DNA from: JANXPZ01 sp034678345
GTDB taxonomy: Bacteria > Eisenbacteria > RBG-16-71-46
Assembly: GCA_034678345.1 (NCBI GenBank)
Contig: JAXDBZ010000126.1
Location: 1-20,754, forward strand
Length of the DNA stretch: 20,754 bases
Direction: 5' to 3'
The translations under genes were made by a program, and so were the position numbers. Positions 14,075 to 20,754 of the stretch are shown here, piece by piece. Under the pieces are notes generated by a model that ran no database searches, was not told where the DNA came from, and worked only from the letters and a program-made list of their open reading frames with translations. How positions within the stretch are numbered: the stretch's first letter is position 1; the number at the start of each line of letters is the position of its first letter.

Positions 14075-15295
14075 CTACCCCAGCCGGTCCCAGACGCGCT
14101 TCGCGCACTCCTTGGCCCGCGCCGCCACTTCGCGCTCGTCCACGTTGACGAGCGTGCTGTTGTCGAGCACGACCTCGCCGCCCACCATCGCGCCCGAGAC
14201 CGGCGCGCGCAGCATGCCCGACCAGAGGTGGTCCATGAAGGTGCGGTCCGAGAACTCGGTAGCCGGCTGGTAGTCGAGCAGGATGAGGTCGGCGGGCGAG
14301 CCGACGGCGACGACGCCGAGGCCCTGGCCGAAGTGGCGCTCGGCCCAGCGCGCGCCGTTCACGAACAGCCGCTGGTAGTGCGCCTCGGCCGGCGTGCCGA
14401 AGCCGATGCCGAGCAGCGGGTCGGGCAGCGGCGGCGCGTTCACGCCGGCGTCGGTGCCCCACGCCACCTCGCCCTCGCGCACCAGCGCCGCGACCGAGCC
14501 CGCGCCCACGGCGGTGAGCGCGTCCCCGCGCTCGCGCAGCTCGCCCAGCAGCCCGCGCGGGGCGCTCTCGGCGTGCGCCCACAGGGTCGGCGGCGCGTCG
14601 TCGCGCCAGCCGCCCCGCGAGCGCCAGCGCTCCGCGGGCGTCAGGTCGAGGTCGAGGTCCACGTGCACGCCGAGCAGGCCGTCGGCGACGTCGAGCGCCT
14701 CGCGCACCATCGTGTCCACGCCGGCGAGGGTGCGCGCCTGCACGCCGACCACACCGCGCATGCGGCCGTCGCGGCGCCGGGCCATCTCGCTGGCGAAGCC
14801 GAGCGACTCCTCGAAGGCCGAGCGCCGCTCGACCTCGCTGTCCGACTCGCTGGCGCCGTAGCAGGTGGCGACGCGCACGCCGACCTGCCCGGCGGCGGCG
14901 ACGATCTCGGACAGCGACAGGTCGGGGCAGGCGCCCGAGCGGTGGAAGTCGCACACCGTGGTCACGCCGTGGCGCAGGCCCTCGACCAGCGCGGCGCTCG
15001 CCGACCACAGCACGTCCTCGGGCGAGAGCAGGCGGTCGTAGCGCCGCCACTCGGCGGCGGTGCGCAGGCCGAGGCCGCGGGCGAGGTGCCGGGCGAGGTA
15101 GCAGTGCGTGTTCACGAAGCCGGGAACGAGCACGCGGCCGCGCGCCGGCCACAGCGTCTCCTCCGGGTAGGCCCCGGCCAGCACCGCCGCCGGCCCCAGC
15201 GCGGCGACGTGCGCGCCCACCACGCGCACCGCCGCGTCCGCCAGCACGTCCGGCTTCGCCCCGCCCGTCACCACCGTGCACGGTCCGATCAGCAT
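14075..15295 (-). CDS. SsnA-like amidohydrolase with degenerate metal site
   Basis: This is a 406-residue member of the amidohydrolase superfamily (ATZ/TRZ-type). Its C-terminal region resembles the 'putative aminohydrolase SsnA' group (ADLILLDYQPATEF, VNGVMV-like MVGGEVVLDN, and a final KECAKRVWDRLG). Start ATG 15295 has GGGGAGG 5-6 nt upstream. The first metal motif, normally H-x-H after the P-G-[FIL]-[VI]-x-x-H strand, reads VNTHCYLAR (H64-C65-Y66), so the second His is Tyr. The usual H-x-H-x-x-E strand reads VHVDLDLD (211-218), without the metal His and Glu. The GTDAG aspartate (D282) remains. The barrel should fold, but the classical metal centre looks broken, so activity may be lost or altered. 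It lies 19 bp downstream of an intact paralogue (same operon) and converges with the FHA-phosphatase gene, 11 bp apart. Confidence 0.8.
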   Translation of the reverse strand: MLIGPCTVVTGGAKPDVLADAAVRVVGAHVAALGPAAVLAGAYPEETLWPARGRVLVPGFVNTHCYLARHLARGLGLRTAAEWRRYDRLLSPEDVLWSASAALVEGLRHGVTTVCDFHRSGACPDLSLSEIVAAAGQVGVRVATCYGASESDSEVERRSAFEESLGFASEMARRRDGRMRGVVGVQARTLAGVDTMVREALDVADGLLGVHVDLDLDLTPAERWRSRGGWRDDAPPTLWAHAESAPRGLLGELRERGDALTAVGAGSVAALVREGEVAWGTDAGVNAPPLPDPLLGIGFGTPAEAHYQRLFVNGARWAERHFGQGLGVVAVGSPADLILLDYQPATEFSDRTFMDHLWSGMLRAPVSGAMVGGEVVLDNSTLVNVDEREVAARAKECAKRVWDRLG

Positions 15296-15314
15296 GTCGG
15301 CCTCCCCGTCCGGC

Positions 15315-16673
15315 TCAGCCGCCGGCCGCGGCGCGCCGCGCCAGGTCGCGCGCCGCGGCGCGCGCCTCCGCCAGCACCCGCTCCCGGTCGAGCGTCGTCC
15401 ACTCCCCGTCGTGATAGAGGATGCGCCCCGCCACCATGGTCAGCCGCACGTCCGAGGCGCGCGTGGCGTGCACCAGCGTGGTGTACGGGTCGAGCAGCGG
15501 CTGCGGCGCGTGGTGCGGCGCCGTGTGGTCCACCACGATGACGTCGGCCTGCCTGCCCGGCTCGAGCGAGCCGGTGACCCCGCCCAGCCCGAGGGCGCGC
15601 GCGCCTTCGCTGGTGGCGAGCGCCAGCGTCTCGCGGGCCCCGAGGGGATCCTCCGGCTCGAGCGTGCGCGACAGCAGCGCCGCCAAGCTCAGCTCGTGGA
15701 AGGTGTCGAGGCGGTTGTCGCAGGCCGCGCCGTCGGAGCCGATGCCGCGCTTGAGCCCGGCCCGCGCCCAGCGCCGCACGTTGGCCAGCCCCGAGCCGAG
15801 CTTGAGGTTGGAGCCCGGGCAGTGCACCAGCGCCGCGCGCGCCTCGGCCAGCATCGCCAGCTCGGCGTCGTCCACCCACACGCCGTGCGCGCCGACGAAG
15901 CGTTCCGACAGCACGCCGGCGCAGGCGAAGTAGCGCGTGGCGGTGGTCGAGACCGCCGCCGCGACCTCGCGCGCCTCGGTCGGGCTCTCGGCCAGGTGCG
16001 TGTGCACGATCAGGCCACGCTCGGCCGAGGCGTCCACGACGTCGCGCCACAGGCCGTGGCTGCAGGTGAGGATGAAGCGCGGGGCCAGCGAGACGTGCAG
16101 CCGCCCGTCGGCGGCGCCGTCCCAGCGCCGGGCCAGCTCGAGCGCCGAGTCCAGCGCGGCCCGCGGCGACTCCAGCAGCGCCGGCGGCACGCCGGTGCCG
16201 CGGTCCATGAGCGCCTTGCCGAAGACGGCGCGGATGCCGCCCGCCTCGAGCACGCGGCCGATGGCGTCCGTGTGCCGCACCGTGCCCATGTCGTTGACGC
16301 AGGTGACGCCGCCGGCGATCAGCTCGAGCAGGCCGAGCCGGGCCGATGCGGCGATGGAGTCCTCGGTGAGCAGCGCCTCAAGCGGCCAGATGCCCTGGCG
16401 CAGCCAGCGCAGCAGGTCGCTCTGCTCCGCCAGCCCGCGGAAGAGCGTCTGGCAGAGGTGCAGGTGGCCGTGCACGAGGCCCGGCAGGACGAAGGCGCCG
16501 GAGGCGTCCACCGAGACCTCGGCGCGCCGGCCGGGCAGGGCGTCCAGCGCCGCGGGTACGCCGTCGCCGACCGCGGCGATGACGCCGTCGCGCACGAGCA
16601 GGTCGCCGCGCGCGATGGTGCCGGGCGCGTCCATGCAAACGAGCGTGCCGGAATGGACGAGGCAGCTGCTCAG
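15315..16673 (-). CDS. Amidohydrolase (purine/deoxyadenosine deaminase-like)
   Basis: This is a metal-dependent hydrolase of the ATZ/TRZ family, close in motif layout to 5'-deoxyadenosine/S-adenosylhomocysteine deaminases and N-ethylammeline chlorohydrolases. Numbered from the ATG at 16634, all metal ligands are present: H57 and H59 in HGHLHLCQTLFRGLAE, H213 with E216 in HTHLAES, H250 in GAHG, and D301 in GSDGAACDNRLD. VHCPGSNLKLGSG follows the family pattern. The ATG at 16634 would give 439 residues but cuts off the first beta-strand; translation continues in frame upstream (SSCLVHSGTLVCMD), which matches the family's N-terminus. The only plausible initiator there is CTG at 16673, with AGGGAGG at 16681-16687 seven nt away, giving 452 residues; I have used that start. 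The exact substrate is not determinable. It is first gene of a two-gene operon. Confidence 0.85.
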   Translation of the reverse strand: MSSCLVHSGTLVCMDAPGTIARGDLLVRDGVIAAVGDGVPAALDALPGRRAEVSVDASGAFVLPGLVHGHLHLCQTLFRGLAEQSDLLRWLRQGIWPLEALLTEDSIAASARLGLLELIAGGVTCVNDMGTVRHTDAIGRVLEAGGIRAVFGKALMDRGTGVPPALLESPRAALDSALELARRWDGAADGRLHVSLAPRFILTCSHGLWRDVVDASAERGLIVHTHLAESPTEAREVAAAVSTTATRYFACAGVLSERFVGAHGVWVDDAELAMLAEARAALVHCPGSNLKLGSGLANVRRWARAGLKRGIGSDGAACDNRLDTFHELSLAALLSRTLEPEDPLGARETLALATSEGARALGLGGVTGSLEPGRQADVIVVDHTAPHHAPQPLLDPYTTLVHATRASDVRLTMVAGRILYHDGEWTTLDRERVLAEARAAARDLARRAAAGG

Positions 16674-16745
16674 GCGGGCGCCTCCCTGCGTCGAGCGTGG
16701 GCATCCGGCATCCGTGCCGGAGCGGCCCGGGAAGACCCGCGCGCC

Positions 16746-16771
16746 GGGGGGCGCCCGATGGGGGGCGCCCG
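16746..16771. repeat. Two copies of a 12-bp direct repeat
   Basis: GGGGGGCGCCCG occurs at 16746-16757 and again at 16760-16771, two bases apart. Each copy contains the palindrome GGGCGCCC. It lies about 75-100 nt upstream of the amidohydrolase start on the minus strand, so it would be in the leader or promoter region. It could be an operator or simply GC-rich slippage. Confidence 0.5.
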
Positions 16772-16811
16772 GCCCGGCGCGTCACGCGTTGCTCTCCCTG
16801 GGCCTGGAAGG

Positions 16812-16840
16812 ACGTTGTCACCCGGCCGGGGCGGTGTCAA
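16812..16840 (-). promoter_or_regulatory. Possible amidohydrolase-operon promoter (-35 only)
   Basis: A perfect TTGACA (minus strand, 16840-16835) is present, but the hexamer 17 nt downstream (CAACGT, 16817-16812) is a poor -10 match. TTGACACC and a downstream GGGTGACAA also form an imperfect inverted repeat, so the site may be an operator instead. Support is limited. Confidence 0.25.
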
Positions 16841-16870
16841 GAGCCGAGATGGCGTGCCCCGGAAACTGGA

Positions 16871-16894
16871 CGCCCGGCTCGAGCGAGCCGGGCG
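16871..16894 (-). terminator. mscL terminator hairpin
   Basis: CGCCCGGCTC (16871-16880) pairs with GAGCCGGGCG (16885-16894) around a 4-nt loop. It begins 26 nt after the mscL stop on the minus strand. It is followed by TCCAGTTTCC, a short T-containing stretch. The stem is perfect and well placed, though the T-tract is weak. Confidence 0.65.
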
Positions 16895-16920
16895 CCGTCG
16901 TCAGCGGCGAGGCGCCCGGG

Positions 16921-17322
16921 CTAGACGTTGCTCGCGCAGGCCTTGCACTTGGTGGCCGCGGCCGGGATGGTCTCCTTGCAGAAGGGGCACTCCTTGGTCG
17001 GCGGCGCCGGGGCCGCGGGCTCCGGCTTCAGCAGCGCCCTGGTGACCATGAACACCACGAGGGCGATGATGATGAAGTCGATCACGGCGCCGAGGAAGGC
17101 ACCGTAGGTGATCGCCGCGCCGGGCGTGCCGTCGATCTTCTGCGACAGCGCGATGGATGCCTCGCGCCAGGCGCCGCCGGGGATGAGCAGGCCGATGATG
17201 GGCATGAGGATGTCGCTCACCAGCGAGCTCACCACCTTGCCGACGGCGGCGCCGATGATGACGCCGATGGCCAGCGCCAGCGCGTTGGTCTTCATCAGGA
17301 ATTCCTTGAATTCCTTCAACAT
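16921..17322 (-). CDS. mscL: Large-conductance mechanosensitive channel with zinc ribbon
   Basis: This is an inner-membrane osmotic release valve that opens on membrane tension, assembled as a homopentamer. The 133 residues begin MLKEFKEFLMKTNALALAIGVIIGAAVGKVV, with the amphipathic N-helix, the first pore-lining helix with its conserved Gly/Ala packing, and SLVSDILMPIIGLL. The periplasmic loop (about 50-70) and second helix (YGAFLGAVIDFIIIALVVFMV) follow. Residues about 109-133 carry CPFC and CKAC (CPFCKETIPAAATKCKAC), a rubredoxin-like zinc ribbon seen on some MscL proteins; it replaces the usual helical cytoplasmic bundle. AAGGAGGG stands 7-8 nt before the ATG at 17322. The gene is monocistronic, with a hairpin after the stop, and divergent from the glucan phosphorylase gene. 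Confidence 0.96.
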   Translation of the reverse strand: MLKEFKEFLMKTNALALAIGVIIGAAVGKVVSSLVSDILMPIIGLLIPGGAWREASIALSQKIDGTPGAAITYGAFLGAVIDFIIIALVVFMVTRALLKPEPAAPAPPTKECPFCKETIPAAATKCKACASNV

Positions 17323-17537
17323 GGGGCCCTCCTTTGGTGGAGACGTCAGGGACGGCCGGTGCGGGGCGAGGGGCGGAGCGCCGTCCTGTGGTCCTGGGAT
17401 CGCGGGGGCGGCCACCCCGGACGTGCCCGCACGCTAGCACAATCGGCCGCTGCGCGCGGCCCGGAGCTCCCCGCTTCAGCCCGGCCGGGCGCCGACCGAT
17501 ACCGCAGGGGGATGGCGGCTCGCCGCCCCGGGGCTCC

Positions 17538-17566
17538 TTGTGAGCCGGGCGCGGCGCCCCTATCAT
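17538..17566 (+). promoter_or_regulatory. Predicted promoter of glucan phosphorylase
   Basis: TTGTGA (17538-17543), a 17-nt spacer and TATCAT (17561-17566) lie about 50 nt upstream of the ATG at 17617. The -10 box matches the consensus at five of six positions. The leader carries CCGGAG (17604-17609) as a ribosome-binding site, so this gene is leadered, unlike nth and the kinase. Confidence 0.5.
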
Positions 17567-17616
17567 CGCCCGCCTGCCTCAGGCCGTGACCCTGTACGCC
17601 CAGACCCGGAGCCGGG

Positions 17617-19245
17617 ATGCCCCGCACCCCACACGTCGCCTACTTCTGCATGGAGTTCGGGCTGCACGAGTCCTTCCCCATCTACTCGGGGGGGCTCGGC
17701 ATCCTGGCGGGCGACTACATCAAGGCCGCCGCCGACCTCCGCCTGCCGGTCATCGGCGTGGGGCTGCTGTGGGAGCGGGGCTACTCGGTCCAGCGCATCG
17801 GCCCCGACGGCCAGCCCTACGAGGAGTTCCCGGCCTTCGACCACTCCTTCCTGCGCGACACCGGGGTGCACGTGCGCGTCAGCGTGCGCGGCCACGAGGT
17901 GCCCTGCAACGTCTGGACGACCACCCGCTTCGGGCACGTGCCGCTCTACCTGATCCAGCCCAGCCGCGCCGAGGACCGCTGGATCACGCACCGGCTCTAC
18001 GAGGCCGGCACCGACGTGCGCATCGCCCAGGAGATGCTGCTCGGCATCGGCGGCGCCCGCGCGCTCACCTGGCTCGGCATCCCGATCTCGACCCACCACT
18101 TCAACGAAGGGCACGCCGTCTTCGCCGGCGTCGAGATGATCGCCGCGCGCATGGAGGGCGGCATGACCTTCCCCGAGGCCTGGGCCGAGACGCGCCGCGA
18201 GATCGTCTTCACCACGCACACCCCGGTGAAGGCGGGCAACGAGGAACACTCGCTCAAGGACCTGCGCCGCATGGGCGCCTGCCTGCAGCTGTCCGGCGCC
18301 GAGATGCGCGCCATCGGCGGCGACCCGTTCAACATGACCGTGGCCGGCCTGCGGCTGGCGCGCGCGGCGAACGCCGTCGCCCAGCTGCACGGCGAGACCG
18401 CGCGCACCATGTGGCAGCACGTCGGCGACGGCGCCCCCATCACCGCCATCACCAACGGCGTGCACGCGCCCACCTGGCAGTCGCCCGCCATCCGGGCGGC
18501 CGGCGACGACCCGGAACGGCTGTGGCAGGCGCACAGCCTGCACCGGACGGAGCTGCTGGCCGAGATCGAGCGCCGCGAGGGCCTGGCGCTCGACCCCGGC
18601 GGGCTCATCATCGGCTTCGCCCGCCGCGCCGCCAGCTACAAGCGCCCCGACCTGATCGTGCGCGACGAGGAGCGCCTGCGCCCGCTGCTCGCGCGGGGCG
18701 TGCACGTCGTGCTGGCCGGCAAGTCGCACCCCGACGACAAGCTCGGCAAGGCCATCATCGCGCGCCTGGTGAACGCCGAGCGACGCCACCCCGGGCAGGT
18801 CGTCTACCTCGAGAACTACGACATGGCCCTGGGCCGCACGCTCACGCGCGGCTGCGACGTGTGGCTGAACAACCCCATCCGCCCGCTCGAGGCCAGCGGC
18901 ACCTCGGGGATGAAGGCGGCGATGAACGGGGTGCTGAACCTGAGCATCCTCGACGGCTGGTGGCCCGAGGGCTGCGAGCACGGCGTGAACGGCTGGGCCA
19001 TCGGCGACGAGACCTCGGGCGACGACGAGAAGGACCTGGCCGCGCTCTACGAGGTGCTCGAGGGCGAGGTGCTGCCGGCCTGGGCCGACCGTGCCCGCTG
19101 GATCGGGATGATGCGGGCCAGCATCGCCATGGGAACGACGAAGTTCTCGGCCGAGCGCATGGTGCGCGACTACTTCGCGAAGCTCTACCCGGTGGCGGAC
19201 GCGGCGACGCCGGAGGCCCGCAGCGGAGCGTCCTCCGGTTCGTGA
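17617..19245 (+). CDS. glgP: Alpha-glucan (glycogen) phosphorylase, short form
   Basis: This is a PLP-dependent GT35 enzyme that releases glucose 1-phosphate from glycogen or maltodextrin. The 542 residues match the 'alpha-glucan phosphorylase' subgroup: AYFCMEFGLHESFPIYSGGLGILAGDYIKAA at the N-terminus, HFNEGHAVF (161-169), FTTHTPVKAGNEEH (198-211), TNGVHAPTW (279-287), FARRAASYKRPDLI (334-347), and the PLP lysine K433 in EASGTSGMKAAMNG. It is much shorter than the ~800-residue E. coli enzyme and lacks the N-terminal DUF3417 domain found on many relatives; its first residues already correspond to the catalytic domain start. CCGGAG precedes the ATG at 17617. No other glycogen-metabolism gene is nearby, so it is a stand-alone cistron with its own promoter. 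Confidence 0.93.
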   Translation: MPRTPHVAYFCMEFGLHESFPIYSGGLGILAGDYIKAAADLRLPVIGVGLLWERGYSVQRIGPDGQPYEEFPAFDHSFLRDTGVHVRVSVRGHEVPCNVWTTTRFGHVPLYLIQPSRAEDRWITHRLYEAGTDVRIAQEMLLGIGGARALTWLGIPISTHHFNEGHAVFAGVEMIAARMEGGMTFPEAWAETRREIVFTTHTPVKAGNEEHSLKDLRRMGACLQLSGAEMRAIGGDPFNMTVAGLRLARAANAVAQLHGETARTMWQHVGDGAPITAITNGVHAPTWQSPAIRAAGDDPERLWQAHSLHRTELLAEIERREGLALDPGGLIIGFARRAASYKRPDLIVRDEERLRPLLARGVHVVLAGKSHPDDKLGKAIIARLVNAERRHPGQVVYLENYDMALGRTLTRGCDVWLNNPIRPLEASGTSGMKAAMNGVLNLSILDGWWPEGCEHGVNGWAIGDETSGDDEKDLAALYEVLEGEVLPAWADRARWIGMMRASIAMGTTKFSAERMVRDYFAKLYPVADAATPEARSGASSGS

Positions 19246-19266
19246 CCGGCGCCCGCCGGGCCGGGG

Positions 19267-19767
19267 CTAGCCGCCCTCGGCCCCCTCCGCCGCCGGCAGC
19301 ACGGGGATGCGCGCCAGCAGCGCGATGTAGTCGTCGGGCAGCTTGTGGGCGCGGGCGCCGCGCAGCACCGCCTCCATGTAGCGCCGCGACGGCGCCGACG
19401 GGTTGGCGGTGTGCGCGAAGTAGGCCTCGGCCTTCACGCGACGCGGCACCGAGCCGTCCTCGGGGCGCACCAGCTCGACCCAGACGTGCTGGCGCTCGTA
19501 GAGGTTGTGGGGATCGCCGGGCCCGCGGAACCCCTCGTGACGGTCCAGGCTGGCGAGATCCTCGTCGCTCAGCTCGTGCAGCACGCCCCAGACATCGTTG
19601 CCGTGCGACAGCTGCAGGCTGGCCACGCCGCCCGCCCAGGTCTCCGAGAAGATCGGGAAGACGAGCTTGTGGTCGCGCAGCACCGCCACCCCGATCTGCC
19701 GGTGCGCGGGGCAGCGCTCGCGCAGCTGCTCGGGGTCGAGGTTCGATCCGAAGGCGAAGTAGAGCAT
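19267..19767 (-). CDS. Gamma-glutamylcyclotransferase-like protein
   Basis: This is a 166-residue protein of the GGCT/AIG2 fold. The start YFAFGSNLDPEQLRERCP (3-20) is the family's substrate-pocket signature (Y-x-[AF]-Y/F-G-S-N-[LM]). E78, in LDRHEGF, aligns with the catalytic glutamate of 'l-D-x-x-E-g-...-Y', and a Y-x-R segment (LYERQHVWVEL) follows as expected. Family members convert gamma-glutamyl-amino acids or gamma-glutamylamines to 5-oxoproline; the specific substrate here is unknown. The start ATG 19767 has GGGAGG 5-6 nt upstream. The gene converges with glgP (21 bp apart) and diverges from the bacillithiol-type deacetylase, so a link to low-molecular-weight thiol or peptide metabolism is possible but unproven. 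Confidence 0.85.
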   Translation of the reverse strand: MLYFAFGSNLDPEQLRERCPAHRQIGVAVLRDHKLVFPIFSETWAGGVASLQLSHGNDVWGVLHELSDEDLASLDRHEGFRGPGDPHNLYERQHVWVELVRPEDGSVPRRVKAEAYFAHTANPSAPSRRYMEAVLRGARAHKLPDDYIALLARIPVLPAAEGAEGG

Positions 19768-19788
19768 CCCGGCCTCCCCAAATCACGA

Positions 19789-19812
19789 GCCCGGGGCGGA
19801 TGGCCCCCGGGC
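19789..19812 (-). other. Hairpin in leader of cyclotransferase gene
   Basis: GCCCGGGG (19789-19796) and CCCCGGGC (19805-19812) form an 8-bp stem 22 nt upstream of the start at 19767. A weak TATGCT lies just upstream on the minus strand (19831-19826). The stem would fall in the 5' leader. Whether it regulates is unknown. Confidence 0.3.
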
Positions 19813-19894
19813 GCTCACGGACACGAGCATAGGACATGACGGCCCCGCGGGATACCGGATTGTTTGCCCGGGCCCCGCGCCCGTCCCGCCCGGT

Positions 19895-19923
19895 TTGGCC
19901 CCCGGGGGCCCGGTGGCTATCAT
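19895..19923 (+). promoter_or_regulatory. Predicted promoter of PIG-L deacetylase gene
   Basis: TTGGCC (19895-19900), a 17-nt spacer and TATCAT (19918-19923) lie 40 nt upstream of the ATG at 19964. This is among the best-matching promoters in the window. GGAGAA (19951-19956) serves as the ribosome-binding site. Confidence 0.55.
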
Positions 19924-19963
19924 CCCCCCTCGGCCCGCCCGCCCCAGCCCGGAGAAACCCGCC

Positions 19964-20692
19964 ATGGCAGTGGACTTCCTCGCGTTCGGCCCGCACCCCG
20001 ACGACGCCGAGATCGGCTGCGGGGCGGTGTTGCGCAAGATGAAGGCGCTGGGGCACACCACCGGCATCGTGGACATGACCACCGGCGACATGGGCTGGGG
20101 CACGGTCGAGGAGCGGCTGGCCGAGTGCGCCGAGGCGGCGAGGATCCTGCAGCTCGACGTGCGCGAGAACCTCGACCTCGGCGACAACCGCGTCGAGGAC
20201 ACCTTCGAGAACCGCTGCCGGGTGGCGGCGATGATCCGCCGGCACCGTCCGCAGATCGTCTTCGCCCCCTACTACCACCTGCCCATCGGGCGGGGGCTCG
20301 GCCACAACGACCACTACAAGACCGGCCAGGTGGTGGCGAACGCCTACAACCTCGCCCACCTGCGCAAGGCCCCGGTGGAGGGCGAGCCGCACCAGGCGAA
20401 GGCCATCTACTTCTACTTCCTGCCGCCCGGCACGACGGCCACGTTCGTCGTGGACGTGACGGACCACCTGGACGACTGGATTCGCGCGCTCGAGTGCCAC
20501 CGCACGCAGTTCGCGCACCCCGACCGGCCGCGGCCCGCGGGACTGCCCGCCCCGCCCGACTCCTTCATCGCCAGCGCCCGCTACTGGGGCTGGCAGATCG
20601 GCGTGCGCTACGGCCAGCCCTTCCTCGCCACCGCGCCGCTGCGCGTCGGGGACCCGCTGTCGCTGGTGAAGGACATCGTCCCGCGGCCGTGA
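19964..20692 (+). CDS. bshB1: PIG-L deacetylase, BshB1-like
   Basis: This is a 242-residue zinc-dependent N-acetylglucosaminyl deacetylase of the LmbE/PIG-L family. The start at ATG 19964 is supported by GGAGAA seven nt upstream; the in-frame extension to 19895 has no ribosome-binding site and overlaps the promoter. FGPHPDDAEIGCGA (8-21) supplies the HPDD motif (H11, D13, D14), and GLGHNDHYKTGQVV carries H114 and H117; H11, D14 and H117 are the expected zinc ligands. TTGDMGWGTVEERLAECAEAARIL resembles the 'T-x-G-E-x-G-T-x-G-x-x-x-x-R-x-x-E-x-x-x-A-A-x-x-L-G' stretch of BshB1, which deacetylates GlcNAc-malate in bacillithiol synthesis. Other PIG-L substrates remain possible because bshA and bshC are not seen. 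The next gene overlaps the stop by GTGA. Confidence 0.85.
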   Translation: MAVDFLAFGPHPDDAEIGCGAVLRKMKALGHTTGIVDMTTGDMGWGTVEERLAECAEAARILQLDVRENLDLGDNRVEDTFENRCRVAAMIRRHRPQIVFAPYYHLPIGRGLGHNDHYKTGQVVANAYNLAHLRKAPVEGEPHQAKAIYFYFLPPGTTATFVVDVTDHLDDWIRALECHRTQFAHPDRPRPAGLPAPPDSFIASARYWGWQIGVRYGQPFLATAPLRVGDPLSLVKDIVPRP

Positions 20693-20754
20693 GCGCGCGT
20701 CCCTCGCCGTCCTGGCCGCGGCGCGCCGCGCGGGTCGCCGTCCTCCTCGCGGTG
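20689..20754 (+). CDS. Start of a gene running off the window (partial)
   Basis: GTG at 20689 overlaps the deacetylase stop (GTGA, 20689-20692), a layout usual for translational coupling. The 22 visible residues (MSARPSPSWPRRAARVAVLLAV if GTG is read as Met) have a basic N-terminal part followed by the start of a hydrophobic stretch, consistent with a signal peptide or transmembrane anchor. Function cannot be judged. In BshB1-type loci the neighbour is often another thiol or transport gene, but that is not evidence here. Confidence 0.5.
   Translation, partial: MSARPSPSWPRRAARVAVLLAV

Noticed and set aside
12708..15281. Long minus-strand open frame (857 codons) over the phosphatase and SsnA-like genes
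   Set aside because: It crosses two convincing genes on opposite strands and has the Arg/Gly/Ala composition of a codon-bias shadow, with no ribosome-binding site or domains.
19246..19266. Short CCGGC/GCCGG hairpin between glgP and the cyclotransferase gene
   Set aside because: A 5-bp stem in GC-rich sequence with no T-tract is not distinguishable from chance.

Overview
The window is a very GC-rich, gene-dense chromosomal segment from a Gram-negative (diderm) bacterium. Several genes encode exported proteins with signal peptides and beta-barrel character. A receptor kinase with a TolB/WD40-like sensor half and a bacillithiol-type deacetylase are also present. This mix is typical of uncultured Eisenbacteria/Gemmatimonadota/FCB-like lineages, but no rRNA or other phylogenetic marker is present, so that placement is inference. 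I see no rRNA, tRNA, CRISPR array, transposase or phage gene.

Layout. 1-388 (+): 3' end of a TPR protein. 419-2827 (-): a large secreted SppA-type protease with an extra beta-barrel-like N-terminal domain, downstream of nth (2860-3660, -), probably as an operon. 3777-4583 (-): an outer-membrane beta-barrel protein. 4793-6987 (+): a translationally coupled pair, a LolA-like exported protein and a BamA/surface-antigen-like barrel protein, ending at a strong hairpin. 7051-7235: a CTAG-flanked, nested palindromic element of about 180 bp that looks like a non-autonomous (MITE-like) insertion. It sits exactly at the stop codon of a small Arg-rich secreted protein (7232-7564, -). 7795-9565 (-): an EamA/DMT transporter followed by a PhzF-family enzyme. 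9707-14063 (+): a transmembrane Ser/Thr kinase with a TolB-like propeller half, then an FHA-GAF-PP2C (RsbU/SpoIIE-type) phosphatase. 14075-16673 (-): two amidohydrolases, the upstream one with an intact metal site and the downstream SsnA-like one with a degenerate site. 16921-17322 (-): MscL with a C-terminal zinc ribbon. 17617-19245 (+): short alpha-glucan phosphorylase. 19267-19767 (-): gamma-glutamylcyclotransferase-like protein. 19964-20692 (+): BshB1-like PIG-L deacetylase, overlapping the start of another gene that runs off the end.

Most of the window is ordinary housekeeping and envelope genes. The observations most worth a second look are: the palindromic element and its insertion at a stop codon; a recurring promoter pattern (TTGnnn, 17-18 nt, TAGWCT or TATCAT) that puts the -10 box only 8-10 nt from the ATG in three genes lacking Shine-Dalgarno sequences; the SppA fusion; the SsnA-like enzyme missing metal ligands; and a probable CTG start codon. 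I found no convincing evidence of a wholly new multi-gene system.
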